This document shows, in pieces, positions 11,310 to 22,600 of a DNA stretch of 64,000 nucleotides. Each line of letters begins with the position of its first letter. Position 1 is the first letter of the stretch. Both the position numbers and the translations under genes were made by a program. Where the stretch lies: positions 992,001-1,056,000 of the forward strand of contig OZ010792.1 of the NCBI GenBank assembly GCA_963932465.1, given 5' to 3'. This stretch comes from Maratus speciosus (lineage: Eukaryota > Arthropoda > Arachnida > Araneae > Salticidae). Below the pieces are notes generated by a model. It was not told the DNA's origin. It saw nothing but the letters and a program-made list of their open reading frames with translations, and did no database searches.

Positions 11310-14300
11310 TCAAACAGCATTATCCCAACATCGGCTACGCTGAGACCGATACCTAGGGCAAAAAAATAAAACGTGCTCCAAGGAGTCAGACACACCACAC
11401 GTACGGCAGCTACCGTCAGAAAGAAGCTTGAAACGAGCTAACATCTCAGGAGTTATCAACATTCTACAGAGGAGCCGAGTAATCAAAACATCATCTCTCC
11501 TATTGCCGGCCCAACCATGAGTACACTTAACATTAGGAATGTCCCCGTGCGACGAGAAATATTTACCAGACTCATACAGCTGACCAAACCGTTGCTTGAC
11601 CTTCATCTTATAGGCATAGATTAAATCCTCCGGAGCGATCCAATCAATCAAAATGTCAGAATCATTAACACTTCTTGCAAGAAAGTCAGCCCTTTCATTA
11701 AGGGGGATCCCCCGGTGACCCGGAACCCAGTACAGATGAATAGAAGGAGAGAGAGACGACACCCTCATGATTTTATTATGCAGCCAGATGATGACCTTAG
11801 GAGACTTAAGAGAGATCGACTGAAGAGCAGAGAGGACAGACAAGCTATCCGAGAGAATCAAGACCGGACGAGACAAAGAGACTAACTCATCGATAGCCAT
11901 GCCAACAGCAAGAGCCTCCGCAGTGAAAATCGAATTCACCTGGGAAACCCGGTACCCAAAATGACCAATAGCCGAACAGCCTGCTATCCCAGTGATCGAA
12001 GTTGTCTTAGATGCATCAGTGGCTATAATTTCCCAAGAGCCAGAGAAATTCTCGATAAATTCCGAAAACAAGGGAGCCAACATGGGAGCAGCCATATTCT
12101 TACTCTGAAAAGAAAGACCCGAAGTAACAATATGAATCGCATTCACATTCATAGGCAGCGGGATTTGAAAGCATAGAAGATGATCTGGACGGCAATTCAA
12201 CTCATTAAGAGTATCAGAAACACAAGAGATATTAGAAGTGATCGATGCCAGACTCGCATCCCGTGCCTCGAACAGAGGAGACCAACTACCCAAGGCCAGG
12301 TGCTTGATCCAGAATCCAAAAGCCAAAATACCAATCCTGTCGATAATAGGGAACGCATCAGCGTGTTTCCTTAATACTAGGTTAGGGGTCCACTTCGGCA
12401 GGCCCAACGCCACCCTAAGGGCGCTCGTCTGAAGAACCTCCAGTTTTTGGAAAAACGAAGGACAGGCTAAATTAAGAACAGCAGCACCGTACTCCATGAT
12501 ACTACGAATGGATGCCGAAACCAAGGTGAGCAGGTGGAATGACCTTGCACCATACCTTTTCTGAGCCAAAGACTTTAAAATGTTTATTCTTGAGAACAGT
12601 TTCTTTCTGAGGTATTCCGCATGTTTACGGAAGCCGCCCCGTTGAGCCACATAGAACCCAAGAAACTTAATTTCTGAGCACCACTCGATGATTCCTCCAT
12701 TGACACTGAAATGAGAATCACAATCCCCTAATCTTCTCGAGAGGTTGATAGCCTGACACTTATCCGGTCTTATAGATAACTTCCAGTAGTTACACCACTG
12801 CATGATCAGCCTTAAGGCTTCTTGCAATCTAGTCCAGCAGGACTCCAAAGAGGCACAATCACAGTAGACAAAGATGTCATCTGCATAGATTAAAAATTTG
12901 ATGCCGAGGCCCTCCAAAATTTCAAAAAAGTCCGCCATAAAGATTGTAAACAGAGTAGGGCTTAACACCGCCCCTTGAGGAACCCCTCTACGAAGGATCC
13001 GGGTAGACGATGTGACACCTCTCCAAGCTACTTTAATGGATCTGTCGGATAAAAAGCAGTGTAGCCAGCGAAGCATACGGCCAGATATGCCGGTCTGAGC
13101 ACACTTGTAAATTAACCCGTCGGTGTAGACCGAATCGTATGCTGCCTGAAGGTCAAGGGCAACCCCCAAGATATACTTCTTCTCCCTCCTAGCCTGATGG
13201 ATATCGAGATGCAGCATCGTCAGCGCCGTATGGCTATCACGAAATGGTTGGAACCCCAGATGTCTACTATGAAGGATCTTATTTTCGAGGAGGAGACGAG
13301 TAATCCGCTTTGAGATCATCCTCTCGCAGATTTTACACATGACCGAAGTCAAGGCAATAGGGCGATACGAGGAGGCATGTGTTTTTGGTTTCCCAGGTTT
13401 AGGTATCGGCAGAATCACAGCTGAAGTCCAACTCGACGGAATGTCACCAGAAGTCCAACTTTCATTGAAGAGCTGCAGCAGACGATCAAGCGCGAGGTCA
13501 TCTAAGCCTTTAAAAAGCGCAGCACTAATCTTGTCTTCCCCAGGGGTGGAGGTTTTTGTGCGATGGATGGCATCTTTCAATTCCGGTAACGTGAAAAGGC
13601 CGTTGAGAGAGGAGCTGCCTTCTTCCCCATATGTGAGAGGAATTGGCTCATGATCGCAGTCCGCACTGAAGTGGTCGGCCAAGATTTCAGCCTGAGATAC
13701 CGCATCTGCACCAGACGAGTCAGCCCCCTGTAGGAGAAAATGGGAGCTAGCAGGGGAACTTGAGCGATTTTTAATTTTTTGAAAGACTTTATACAGGAGA
13801 CGAGGGTCCCCTGCATCGCAGCACATCTTATCCCAGAACCGCCGCTTAGACTCTTTGACAACCTGACGAAGCTTAGCCGACGTCCTCTTGTACTTAATCC
13901 AATAATCACTTGAGACCAGCAGACGGGCCCGCTTCAACAAAAACTTCTTCTGCTTGCTGAGGTTACTACACCTGGTAGACCACCAGACCGGGAGGGACTT
14001 CGACGGACCAGGACGAACAAAGCTGAACTTCGTCATGGCACTATGGACCATCGACTGGAAGACATCATAATCAATTTCAGAAAGAGAGTGAAGGTTGTTA
14101 TTGATTTCCCGGCAGATCAGTGACCAGTTATAAAGAGTGTAACAAGGAAGAGGCGGCGACCGAAGGTCAACCGAGATAGCAATCGGGAAATGATCACTAT
14201 CATACAAATCCTCAACCACAGACAGCGTGGAACAAGCATAAAGGTCCGGAGAACAGAGCGACAAATCTATGAGAGACGAGGAGCCATTGGGGGCCATGTG

Positions 14301-14885
14301 CGTGTGCTCAGTAGTATTCATTAAACAAAAAGGACTGTCCGAGATCCATTCAACAAAGTGCTCACTGGCCCGGGACGACACCGGGGAACCCCACATCGAA
14401 TGGTGAAGATTAAAGTCACCCAAAATGAAAGAACTACCAGACAAGGAGCGACAGATTTCATCAAGGTCAGACACCACCAGACCCGACGAGGAATAAATAT
14501 TAACAATATTAAGCAGCCCCGAGTTCAAGAAAACCTGAATACCCATCACTTCATTGGCCCAACTGTAGTTTGCGAGGTTCAGCTGCTGAGAAGACCACGC
14601 GGAGTTCACCGCAATGGCAAGACCACCACCCGGGCGGTCCACCCTATCCAAACGATACACAACTTTACCCGGGATAACCAGGGACTTGTCTGAAGCTAAA
14701 AAAGTCTCTTGGAGAACCAAAATATCCGCAGAGGCGAACAGAGGACACTTGAGCCAGGGGTCTTTGTTCAATATACTCCTGCAATTCCACTGAACAATTT
14801 TAATACCCATAGGGCCACAAACCAAAAAACAGCTGTACTCTAAAGTACAACCACCAAGACCAAATAAGGCGACTGCCCCTAGCAA
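11310..14885 (-). CDS. LINE ORF2: endonuclease, reverse transcriptase, RNase H polyprotein
   Basis: An intact frame of 1191 codons. Apurinic-type endonuclease motifs: QWNC (residues 32-35), LQETF (58-62), GDFNLHHSMWG (156-166), SDHFP (230-234). Reverse transcriptase: SYRPIAL (506-512), LDLQAAYDSV (577-586), GVPQGAVLSP (634-643) and the catalytic YADD (667-670). RNase H: ATDAS with D957, E990, D1013 in SDS, and the GHRGIPLNERAD stretch (1056-1067). A C-terminal Cys-Cys-His-Cys cluster (C1160, C1163, H1171, C1176) is typical of the group. The protein would nick target DNA and prime cDNA synthesis from its own RNA. Translation probably starts at Met26 (14810), just before IKIVQWNC. All catalytic residues seen are conventional and there is no internal stop, so the copy looks recent. 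Confidence 0.93.
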   Translation of the reverse strand: MLGAVALFGLGGCTLEYSCFLVCGPMGIKIVQWNCRSILNKDPWLKCPLFASADILVLQETFLASDKSLVIPGKVVYRLDRVDRPGGGLAIAVNSAWSSQQLNLANYSWANEVMGIQVFLNSGLLNIVNIYSSSGLVVSDLDEICRSLSGSSFILGDFNLHHSMWGSPVSSRASEHFVEWISDSPFCLMNTTEHTHMAPNGSSSLIDLSLCSPDLYACSTLSVVEDLYDSDHFPIAISVDLRSPPLPCYTLYNWSLICREINNNLHSLSEIDYDVFQSMVHSAMTKFSFVRPGPSKSLPVWWSTRCSNLSKQKKFLLKRARLLVSSDYWIKYKRTSAKLRQVVKESKRRFWDKMCCDAGDPRLLYKVFQKIKNRSSSPASSHFLLQGADSSGADAVSQAEILADHFSADCDHEPIPLTYGEEGSSSLNGLFTLPELKDAIHRTKTSTPGEDKISAALFKGLDDLALDRLLQLFNESWTSGDIPSSWTSAVILPIPKPGKPKTHASSYRPIALTSVMCKICERMISKRITRLLLENKILHSRHLGFQPFRDSHTALTMLHLDIHQARREKKYILGVALDLQAAYDSVYTDGLIYKCAQTGISGRMLRWLHCFLSDRSIKVAWRGVTSSTRILRRGVPQGAVLSPTLFTIFMADFFEILEGLGIKFLIYADDIFVYCDCASLESCWTRLQEALRLIMQWCNYWKLSIRPDKCQAINLSRRLGDCDSHFSVNGGIIEWCSEIKFLGFYVAQRGGFRKHAEYLRKKLFSRINILKSLAQKRYGARSFHLLTLVSASIRSIMEYGAAVLNLACPSFFQKLEVLQTSALRVALGLPKWTPNLVLRKHADAFPIIDRIGILAFGFWIKHLALGSWSPLFEARDASLASITSNISCVSDTLNELNCRPDHLLCFQIPLPMNVNAIHIVTSGLSFQSKNMAAPMLAPLFSEFIENFSGSWEIIATDASKTTSITGIAGCSAIGHFGYRVSQVNSIFTAEALAVGMAIDELVSLSRPVLILSDSLSVLSALQSISLKSPKVIIWLHNKIMRVSSLSPSIHLYWVPGHRGIPLNERADFLARSVNDSDILIDWIAPEDLIYAYKMKVKQRFGQLYESGKYFSSHGDIPNVKCTHGWAGNRRDDVLITRLLCRMLITPEMLARFKLLSDGSCRTCGVSDSLEHVLFFCPRYRSQRSRCWDNAV

Positions 14886-15013
14886 AAACTAACAGAAAAG
14901 TGTACAGTAAACCCCCCAAAAACATTTTTTTTTTTTTTTTTTTTTTTTCGCAAATTGCAACTTGCAATCGCCAGTAACAAAACAAGAAAAGCACATAGTC
15001 CAAAAGGCAAACG
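14886..15013 (-). other. Spacer between LINE ORF1 and ORF2 with an A-rich run
   Basis: About 128 bases separate the two reading frames. On the coding strand they include a run of about 25 A (14923-14948). There is no ORF overlap, so ORF2 translation would need reinitiation or internal entry. The run may be polymerase slippage or assembly noise. Confidence 0.6.
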
Positions 15014-16297
15014 CTACCTCATCTGAGGGCCGCTGCCGTGATTGTGTTTTTTTCGTCTTTCAGGTGAGAAATCGTTCCATTTTGCCATGCAATTTACGAG
15101 CATATTGCTCATATCCGTGATAGCTTCAATCACTTTCTCTGATTGTTTGGTAAAAAGTTCAACTATAATTTTCAGCATGGCGTTGGTGCGGACTTCAATG
15201 ATTTTTTGAAATTCATCCACCTCTGTTTTCTGGACACTAGCTATTTTGGCATAGGACTTAATTTCAGATTTTGGAGAGAATTGCCGCCGAGCATCTATGA
15301 AAGACAAGAAGTTCTGGCATTTAAATCGTAGAAGCTCGACTTCTTTAAGACGAACCGGACACTGATTAAAATCCGATCTGTGCTCCGCACCGCAGTTGGC
15401 ACACGAAAGAGGGGCAGTGCATGGACCATCATGGTGAATACCACAGGTAGCACACAGTTGTTCTGAATTGCAACGAGTAGTACTATGGTTAAACTTAAAG
15501 CATTTTGAGCATTGGCGTGGCCGGTCAATGAATTGCCGTATGCGCTGGACGGAAAACCATGTTTTAATTTCAGGTGGGAGGGAAATACCCAAAGTTGTAA
15601 AAAGCACCGGGGACGTTTCATTTTTACTGTTTTTCTTCATAAAACGACGCACTTCTAAGATGTGTAAACTGTTTGACTCCTCTATCTCCCGAGCGATATC
15701 TGCTAGTGGAATATCGACCGGGATATTGAATAACAAGAATCTGTTTGAGATATTTTCCCATAGCACTCTGGAAGAAACCTGAACTCCAAGAAAAGAAGAT
15801 ATTTTACAAATATTTCTGGCGCACGAAACGTCCTTGGTAGAAAAAATTAAACATCCAGCTCGAGTGAATTTCACATTGTCAATTTTCTCAGAATTCTGTA
15901 CTTTAGACCGTATTTCGATTTGAACATCCCGAGGGTTACGTTTTGGGATTGCAGCTGACTCAGTGCTAGTTAAAAATATGTTAAAGTTCCTTCCTCCATT
16001 ACCAGCCGCCTTTATCAACAAATCTTCAACATCAGCAGAGGAACGAGCAAATAAAGGGTTATTTTCAACAAATTGAGAACCACCATCTACAGCTTCAGTC
16101 ATATCCATATTCACACTCTCATTTCCGGAATCTGGCTCAGAAACATTATTTAATATAAAATTCTGCATTTCAGAGCTCGAAATAGCAACATCATTTATTA
16201 CTGCATTAATAAATTCCGGCCCTGAGTCAGGAATCACTTTAACAATAGTATTACTCATAACTGTAGGTAGACCTGCTACACTACACAACACAAACAA
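15014..16297 (-). CDS. LINE ORF1: Gag-like nucleic-acid-binding protein with zinc knuckles
   Basis: A 427-codon frame lies immediately upstream of ORF2. The C-terminal half carries three consecutive Cys/His knuckles: CSKCFKFNHSTTRC (263-276), CATCGIHHDGPC (282-293) and CANCGAEHRSDFNQC (299-313), the arrangement usual for ORF1 proteins of I, Jockey and R1-type LINEs. Residues about 140-240 may form an RRM-like fold before the knuckles. The tail (about 365-400) is predicted amphipathic. The protein would coat the element's RNA and help its integration. The first 13 codons lack support, and Met14 (16258) is a reasonable alternative start. The frame has no internal stop. Confidence 0.88.
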   Translation of the reverse strand: MFVLCSVAGLPTVMSNTIVKVIPDSGPEFINAVINDVAISSSEMQNFILNNVSEPDSGNESVNMDMTEAVDGGSQFVENNPLFARSSADVEDLLIKAAGNGGRNFNIFLTSTESAAIPKRNPRDVQIEIRSKVQNSEKIDNVKFTRAGCLIFSTKDVSCARNICKISSFLGVQVSSRVLWENISNRFLLFNIPVDIPLADIAREIEESNSLHILEVRRFMKKNSKNETSPVLFTTLGISLPPEIKTWFSVQRIRQFIDRPRQCSKCFKFNHSTTRCNSEQLCATCGIHHDGPCTAPLSCANCGAEHRSDFNQCPVRLKEVELLRFKCQNFLSFIDARRQFSPKSEIKSYAKIASVQKTEVDEFQKIIEVRTNAMLKIIVELFTKQSEKVIEAITDMSNMLVNCMAKWNDFSPERRKKHNHGSGPQMR

Positions 16298-16520
16298 AAC
16301 CGGCGAAGAACTCCAATTACAGCTCTAAAATCAAAACAAAATTATAACTAAATACGCTTACCCCAGTTGCAGACACAAATATAATATCAAAAATACACAG
16401 CGGTATCACACCACTGTAAAAAGTAGAAAAGGAAAACACACAAGAATAATACACCGGCCGCCACGTTGGTTTACGCCCCCACTTGAAAGCGCAGAGCTCA
16501 CCCACACGTGCACGTACCAA

Positions 16521-17586
16521 ACCCCTTTAGTAAAAATCGCTGAAGGAATGACACTGAATTGTTATTGAGAAAATGAAAAAAATCAACAAAGTTTGGTTGG
16601 TTGGTTAGTGTTTTACTACAGCCACTGGAGGTGGAGGCAATGAAACTAGAGTTAAATTTAGCTATACGAACGACTTCTTTTGAAGCAGCTCACCGCCATT
16701 TCACATCTTCAATTAAAAGTAAACAAAAAAATTTCAGTTTCGTTTTACTGCAGTGATGTGAGTGAAACTGTAATGTTATTGAATTGGTCAATTACATCGT
16801 AATATATTTCCCCATATCCTCAAAAACACAGTAATTCATTCTTTACTGCAGACAAAATGTCTGTAGTTTGTCATATAACTTTAATTGTTTGTGTACTTTT
16901 TATCATCAATTTCAGCTGTAAGTTTGAAATTTCTTAGATTTTCCTCTTTATTTCTTTCTATCTAGACTTACCGTACTAAAGATTCTCTATAACTGCTTGA
17001 GATCTCAGAATAACAACGGAATTTGTAACAACGAATATAAAGTTGTATCTGATCTCTTATTAGTGGATATATTTGAGAAGCTTTAAGATTTTAGAAAATT
17101 GTTTCAGGGGCAGTGATGTAGTGGAGGGTATACGCCGTATACCTTCTGTGTTTTTTTAAGAAGCTCCGTATACCCTCTGTTTCTCAAATAAAGCTATAGC
17201 TAGGGGAGCCTTAGCTATAGCGTATACCAAAGGCATGACGTTTATGACTGTAGCATATACTACCATCTAGTTTTTTTACGACTACATCACTGGTTTAGGG
17301 TATATGGTGTATACCTTCTGGATTTTTTAAAGAAGCTTCGTATACCTTCTGTTTCTCAACTAAAGCTATAGCGTATACTCTAGCCATGAACTTCATGATT
17401 CTACCGTATACCCTCTGGTTTATTTACGACTACAGCACTATTCAAAGGTATTTCAACGTGCCCTTTATTTTTGTACCTGCATTTTATAAAATATCTCCCT
17501 TCAAGTATTTCCTAAAGTCCCGTTCAAGGGATTTTCATATAAAATTATTTTCTATGTATACTGTAATGCTTTCATGCACATGTACT
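16521..17586. other. Spacer with diverged GTATAC-rich repeats
   Basis: No gene seen. Between about 17110 and 17420 three diverged units of the type GTATACCTTCTG, AAGAAGCTCCGTATACC and TTTCTCAA-TAAAGCTATAG follow each other. The start, CAGTGATGTAGTGGAGGGTA at 17112, has an inverted counterpart TATACCCTCCACTACATCCC at about 25364. The two lie in different element contexts, so they are fragments of one family. Confidence 0.5.
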
Positions 17587-18182
17587 TAGAGATGGGAATG
17601 CTCGGAAAAAACCCGGAAAAGTTGGGAAAAAAACCGGTTTTTTTCGGGTTTTTTCCGAAGGGCTATTTTTCAACTTTTCCAAATTGGAAAAATTGAAATT
17701 TCATTTACAAAATAATATATTCAAAATTTTGCAATAGCTACATTCAGATACTTTTTATTATATTTATTTTTATGTTAAGTGTCCCACATGAAAACATTAA
17801 TGTGGAAGATCTGATCTCTAAGCAAAAATCTGTTTAAGAAAACTCAAGTCCTTTAAAGGAATCTTCACAACTTTTTCACCTTAAAACACAAAACACTTCA
17901 CAAAATGTTTTCTCTTAAAAATAGACATTTCAGACAATTTTTCAATCTCCAAACTGAATCTTTCACAAATGATTCAATGGGGAAAAAATCAACATATAAC
18001 AGCCCACATTGCCAATGAAACTTATCTAGTTGTATACATCTATGGCACACTTTATTAACTAAAATAGGAACCTAAATATAACGATACTTTCTAATTCACC
18101 AAATTCCGATTACATTTTTACAGGTATATACAAAAGTTCCCAATTTAACAAAAATAGGATTGCATGAAAAAAAAAAAATCTA

Positions 18183-18250
18183 AACAGATTCCTGGTAAGA
18201 TAATTAAATGTAACTTCTGTTATATTTAATTATCTTACCAGGAATCTGTT
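18183..18250. repeat. Perfect 27-bp inverted repeat with 14-base loop
   Basis: The arms 18183-18209 and 18224-18250 are exact reverse complements (outer part AACAGATTCCTGGTAAGATA), separated by a short AT-rich loop. The size fits a small-RNA precursor or a mini-foldback. Nothing in the sequence shows transcription. Confidence 0.85.
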
Positions 18251-18759
18251 AAAAATGAAAATTCATGTGCAAAATTATTTCAATATGCCAATTAATGGAA
18301 ATGATAAAGTTGAAAATTTAACATAAAATCTGAAACGTGCATTTATTTTTAACGTCATAGCTGCTATTAATCATGTAATCAGATGGTAAGATAAAAATAT
18401 TTAACTAATTAGAAAAAAAAAGTTTTTTTAATAACAAATGCATTTGAAATTACTTTTTTCTTCATTTCTTTTTTTTATATAAATATATACTAAATAAACT
18501 TTTCAAAAAAATTTAAGCAATTTCCAGTGCTAAATTTTTTTGAAAGCAATTTTTAATCTTATTAAAAAATACTTTTATAACTTTCATATTAAAGAGAGAA
18601 AAAACAAACTTTTTTAGTTTCCAAACTCACGAACTTATTACAAAATGTATAGTAATGTTTATTAAATTCTTCACTCTGAGTCAGAATCTGAATTATCTGA
18701 TTCTGCACTGCTCGTAGATGACCACTCTGTTTACATAATGGGTTCTTAATTGAATAGGT

Positions 18760-19560
18760 CTAAATTCCAGCTCGGATAGCTACAAGTTTTTCAACATTTG
18801 CTGTAGTCAACCTGTTCCTCAACTTTATGTGTATGTTACCAAATGCTGACCAGTTCCTTTTACATGCTGCTGATGATGGTGGAACTTGTAGTAAGTGGGT
18901 TGAGTGGTTGTGCAGTGCAAAGTCCAGACCACCAAGTAATAGGGCTAATGTGTCGGGCTGATTCCCATATTGATTTTCTGCTCCAAAAACCAGACGAACT
19001 TCTGTATTCTGCCACATTGGACATAACTTTTTCGATATCTAATCCAAGATCATCTTTTTTTGTGATGTAATCAAAAGCACTACAAATATCATCATCTGAC
19101 AGATACTGCCCCTTATAACGAGGATCTAATAAATTTGTTGCAGCATGAATTTCTTGGCAGCAAATTAGTTTCCTTCTTTCTAAAATTTCCATGACATTTT
19201 TTTTCTTCCTGAGGATTTAAGGGTGAAGTAGTTAAATTACTACTTACTGCATCTGCTGTACTCGACCAAAGTTGAGGAACATCAGGACAGCAAAGCATGA
19301 TTTGACTCTGATTTTGTTATAGCTAGAGCTACAGGCTTTAAAATCTTTAACGAGTTTTGCAACTGTACCCAGAACACATCATTATCTAATATTAACCGCC
19401 GGATATCTTTATCCATATTTACGTCTTTCATTATAGCAATTTCTTGAAGAGACTGCTTTCCATTTTCCAGACTCTCAAACATGATTAGAATTCCATTCCA
19501 TCTTGTTTTTCTCAGTAACTTGAGAGTTGTTGCTTTACTTTGCCAAAACTTTTTACACTT
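18760..19560 (-). pseudogene. hAT transposase relic (central and C-terminal parts)
   Basis: Minus-strand fragments in different frames read in order. First comes a central part containing TRWNG and ending near 19282. Next is HAATNLLDPRYKGQ with SDDDICSAFDYI (18930-19160). Then follows PITWWSGL, and after a frameshift near 18930 the hAT dimerisation signature PPSSAACKRNWSAFGNIH with KLRNRLTTANVEKL. These are typical of ribonuclease-H-like hAT transposases, which excise and reinsert the element. At least two frameshifts break the gene, and the N-terminal BED finger and most of the catalytic core were not found. The relic belongs to the element at 17587-23558. Confidence 0.88.
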
Positions 19561-19635
19561 GGTTTCAGTTTAGATAGATAAACTATACCGAAACTAAATA
19601 TATTCTTTACAGGAAATGAAAATTATAACAGTAAG

Positions 19636-22600
19636 CAGGGTGTCTACAGAATCTGGAAATCAGGGAATCATGGAAAAATCAGGGAGGTTTATCACTCTGG
19701 AAAAATCAGGGAAATGTCAGGGAACTTTGTAAAAATACTGGAAAATCAGGGAAATTTGTCTATATTGCGAAAATATTTGCATTTTCACCTTAAACGAGAC
19801 TGATTCGTCTATTTTATGTGCCATATTTTTTCACATGGTGATTAATAGGCCTGGGCCTTAAATCGATTTAACTCTTAAATCGATTTAAAGCTTACATCGG
19901 AAATCCGATTTAACCATTGGTCTTAAATCGATTTAAGCCAAAATCGGAAATCGCGATTTAGCTAATGTCAAATCGCGATTTAGCCAATGTCTTAAATCGC
20001 GATTTAGCCATTATCTTAAATCGCGATTTGGCCATTGTCTTAAATCGCGATTTAGCCATTGGCTTTAAATCGATTCAAAACAAAATACTGATTCAGAGCT
20101 AACATCGGAAAATCGATTTATCTACTTTGATGTATCTACCACTTACATGCCAAGCTGGTGTTAAATCGATTTAGGAGGATCCGATTTAAGCAAACATCGC
20201 AAGCCTCAATGCTTTCCGATTTAAGACAAACAAGGCAAGCTGGTGTTAAATCGATTTAGGACAAACAAGGCAAGCTGGTGTTAAATCGATTTAGGACAAT
20301 CCGATTTAAGCAAACATCGCAAGCTTCCATGCTTTCTGATTTAAGAAAAAGACGATTTAATGAAAACAAGGCAAGCTGGTGTTAAATCGATTTAGCAGGA
20401 TCCAATTTAAGAAAAAGGCGATTTAAGAAAACTATGATTTAAGTAAGAATTGATATTTATTTATTTATTTTGTAAACAAGATTCAGAGTTTACGAGATTG
20501 GAATGTGTATTTTTCAGAAATTAAGAACTTATATAGTGGAAAGTTGAAAGGAAAAAGTAATGTTTAAATCTTAAAATCCAAATTCATCGAATTTCAATTT
20601 ATATGCTAATGCAATCTTTTGATGATAAATTAAGTTTTCACATATTTGAGTAATATTGCAATATGTATTTTTTATTTTCCAATATCCTGTAATTAATTAA
20701 AATGTTTTAAAGTAGAATCCTGCATTGTTTCAAAAGATTGTTTTCCTGAAATTCATTCAGCATTTATATGATTAAAAATAATAATAATAAAGTTTTATAT
20801 TTAAAATCCAAACTCATCGACTTGCAGTTTATACTTTTATGCATTGTTATGATGAAAAATTCATTTTTTACATGTTTTAGTAATATTTTAACATTTATTT
20901 TTTATTTTCTATTATTTTGTAATTAATGAAATTATTTTAAAGGTATAGTCATGCATTGTTTTGTGTATCACTATTTGGCCGTGATCCACATTAAATATTT
21001 TTCTTTTACTAATAATATTTTTTTCCTGAAATTGATTGAGTACTATTTATGGTTGGAAAAAAAAATAATGAAGTTTCATATTTAAAATCCAAATTCATCG
21101 AATTTCGGTTTTTATTTTTATGCATTCTTTTAATGAAACATTCATTTTTCACATGTTTGGGTAATATTTTAATACATATTCTTTATTTTCTATTATTCTG
21201 TAATTAATTAAAATATTTTAAAATAGTCATGCATCAGATTTGACATCCGATTTCAATGCCAGTCACATGGATTGAGTATCTTGCTGAAATTGATTCACTA
21301 TTTATATCCAAATTCATCCATTTTTAGTTTATATTTTTATGCATTATTTTCATGAAAAACTAATTTTCATATGTTTAGGCATTATGGGAATATTTTAGTT
21401 TTAATTTATTATTATTTTGTAATTAATTAAAAATACTTTAATAAAGTTCTGTAATGAACTTTATTTTTACAGCAGAATGAGTGAGGGCTGGAGGAGGCAT
21501 TCATTAGATTTTTCTGCAGATCTGCGATTTTTTGCTTTTTTGACATTTTGTTATCATTAAAAAGAGATATATTTTAAGATTATATTTTATTACTAATCTT
21601 AAAGGATGGCAATAACCACGAAAAAAATCAGCAATTTCAGCAGTGATGTGCTCCAAGGGTCACACTTTCAATCCTTCTCCATCCGCTATGTAAATGTCAG
21701 CATTTATGTTAAACAAATCTTATTATAATCTAAAAGTTAAAAAGATATAAAATTGCACCTTATTTCTCATATCTCACCCCCCCCCCCTTTTTTTTTACTA
21801 CTTTTCTCATCATGGTAAATGAATAGTTAAATTCATCATTGAAGTCTCTTAATATGCTTCTGTTTTACCTTAGTAACTTTTTAAATCTGTGTCTGTAAAA
21901 AAAAAGTGTATGTAGGCTGTTAGCAATGAAGTGCTATTTGAGTGGGCTAGGGGAAGCCTCCCCCCCCCCCCCCCCCCTTAAGGAATTTAGATTGTAGCAT
22001 GCATAACAAGTCAGACAAAAAAAAAAAAAAAAAAAATCATTTTTTTTTATATTACTTCTTATAGAATGAGTTTATAAAATATATTACAATAGGTCACTAA
22101 TTTTTTAAATGGAAAAAAAAAAAAAAAACTAGTGTTTTGGGACATTCAAAGCTTTTTTATGTGTAAAATATACCTCTTTTCAAAATTATTTGACAAATTA
22201 AAAGCTAAGTATACTAAATAATACAGGAGGGGGGGGGGGGGGCACGTAAAGATCGTATTTTGTTACTAAAACTTAAAAAATAGGCTTCCATATTCTAAAA
22301 TGTAAAATCGGTGTTAAATCGCGATTTAGCACTAAATCGCGATGTTGGATGGATGATAAATCGATTTAAGAAATTTCTACATCGCCCAGTCCTAGTGATT
22401 AATCTTTCCTAATATTTTTTTAAATATGCACACGGTATGAGTTTTTGATATTTAACGTAAATTAAGGTCATCAGATGTCCTGATTTTCTGTACATAGAAC
22501 TTATATTGAAGGCAATTTACACATTTTTAAAAAATTTAATGATACATTAACATAACCTGACCAGGTGCCCAGCTTAATCCAATTAGTTATCCCATCAGAT

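Larger units (their letters stand above)
11266..16520 (-). mobile_element. Near full-length non-LTR retrotransposon (I-group LINE)
   Basis: On the minus strand the element runs 5' UTR (about 16520-16259), ORF1, a short A-rich spacer, ORF2 and a 3' UTR of roughly 44 bases ending near a short ATGATGAT-type tail at 11266-11273. ORF2 has endonuclease, reverse transcriptase and RNase H in that order. That order, with a zinc-knuckle ORF1, is the plan of the I superfamily (I, Nimb, Outcast, LOA and relatives). GC content is clearly higher than in the flanks. The 5' boundary is estimated from this drop; no target-site duplication could be assigned. Confidence 0.85.

Noticed and set aside
11961..14693. 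Several frames of 60-111 codons on both strands inside LINE ORF2
   Set aside because: Shadows of the 1191-codon ORF2 frame, which has all expected motifs.
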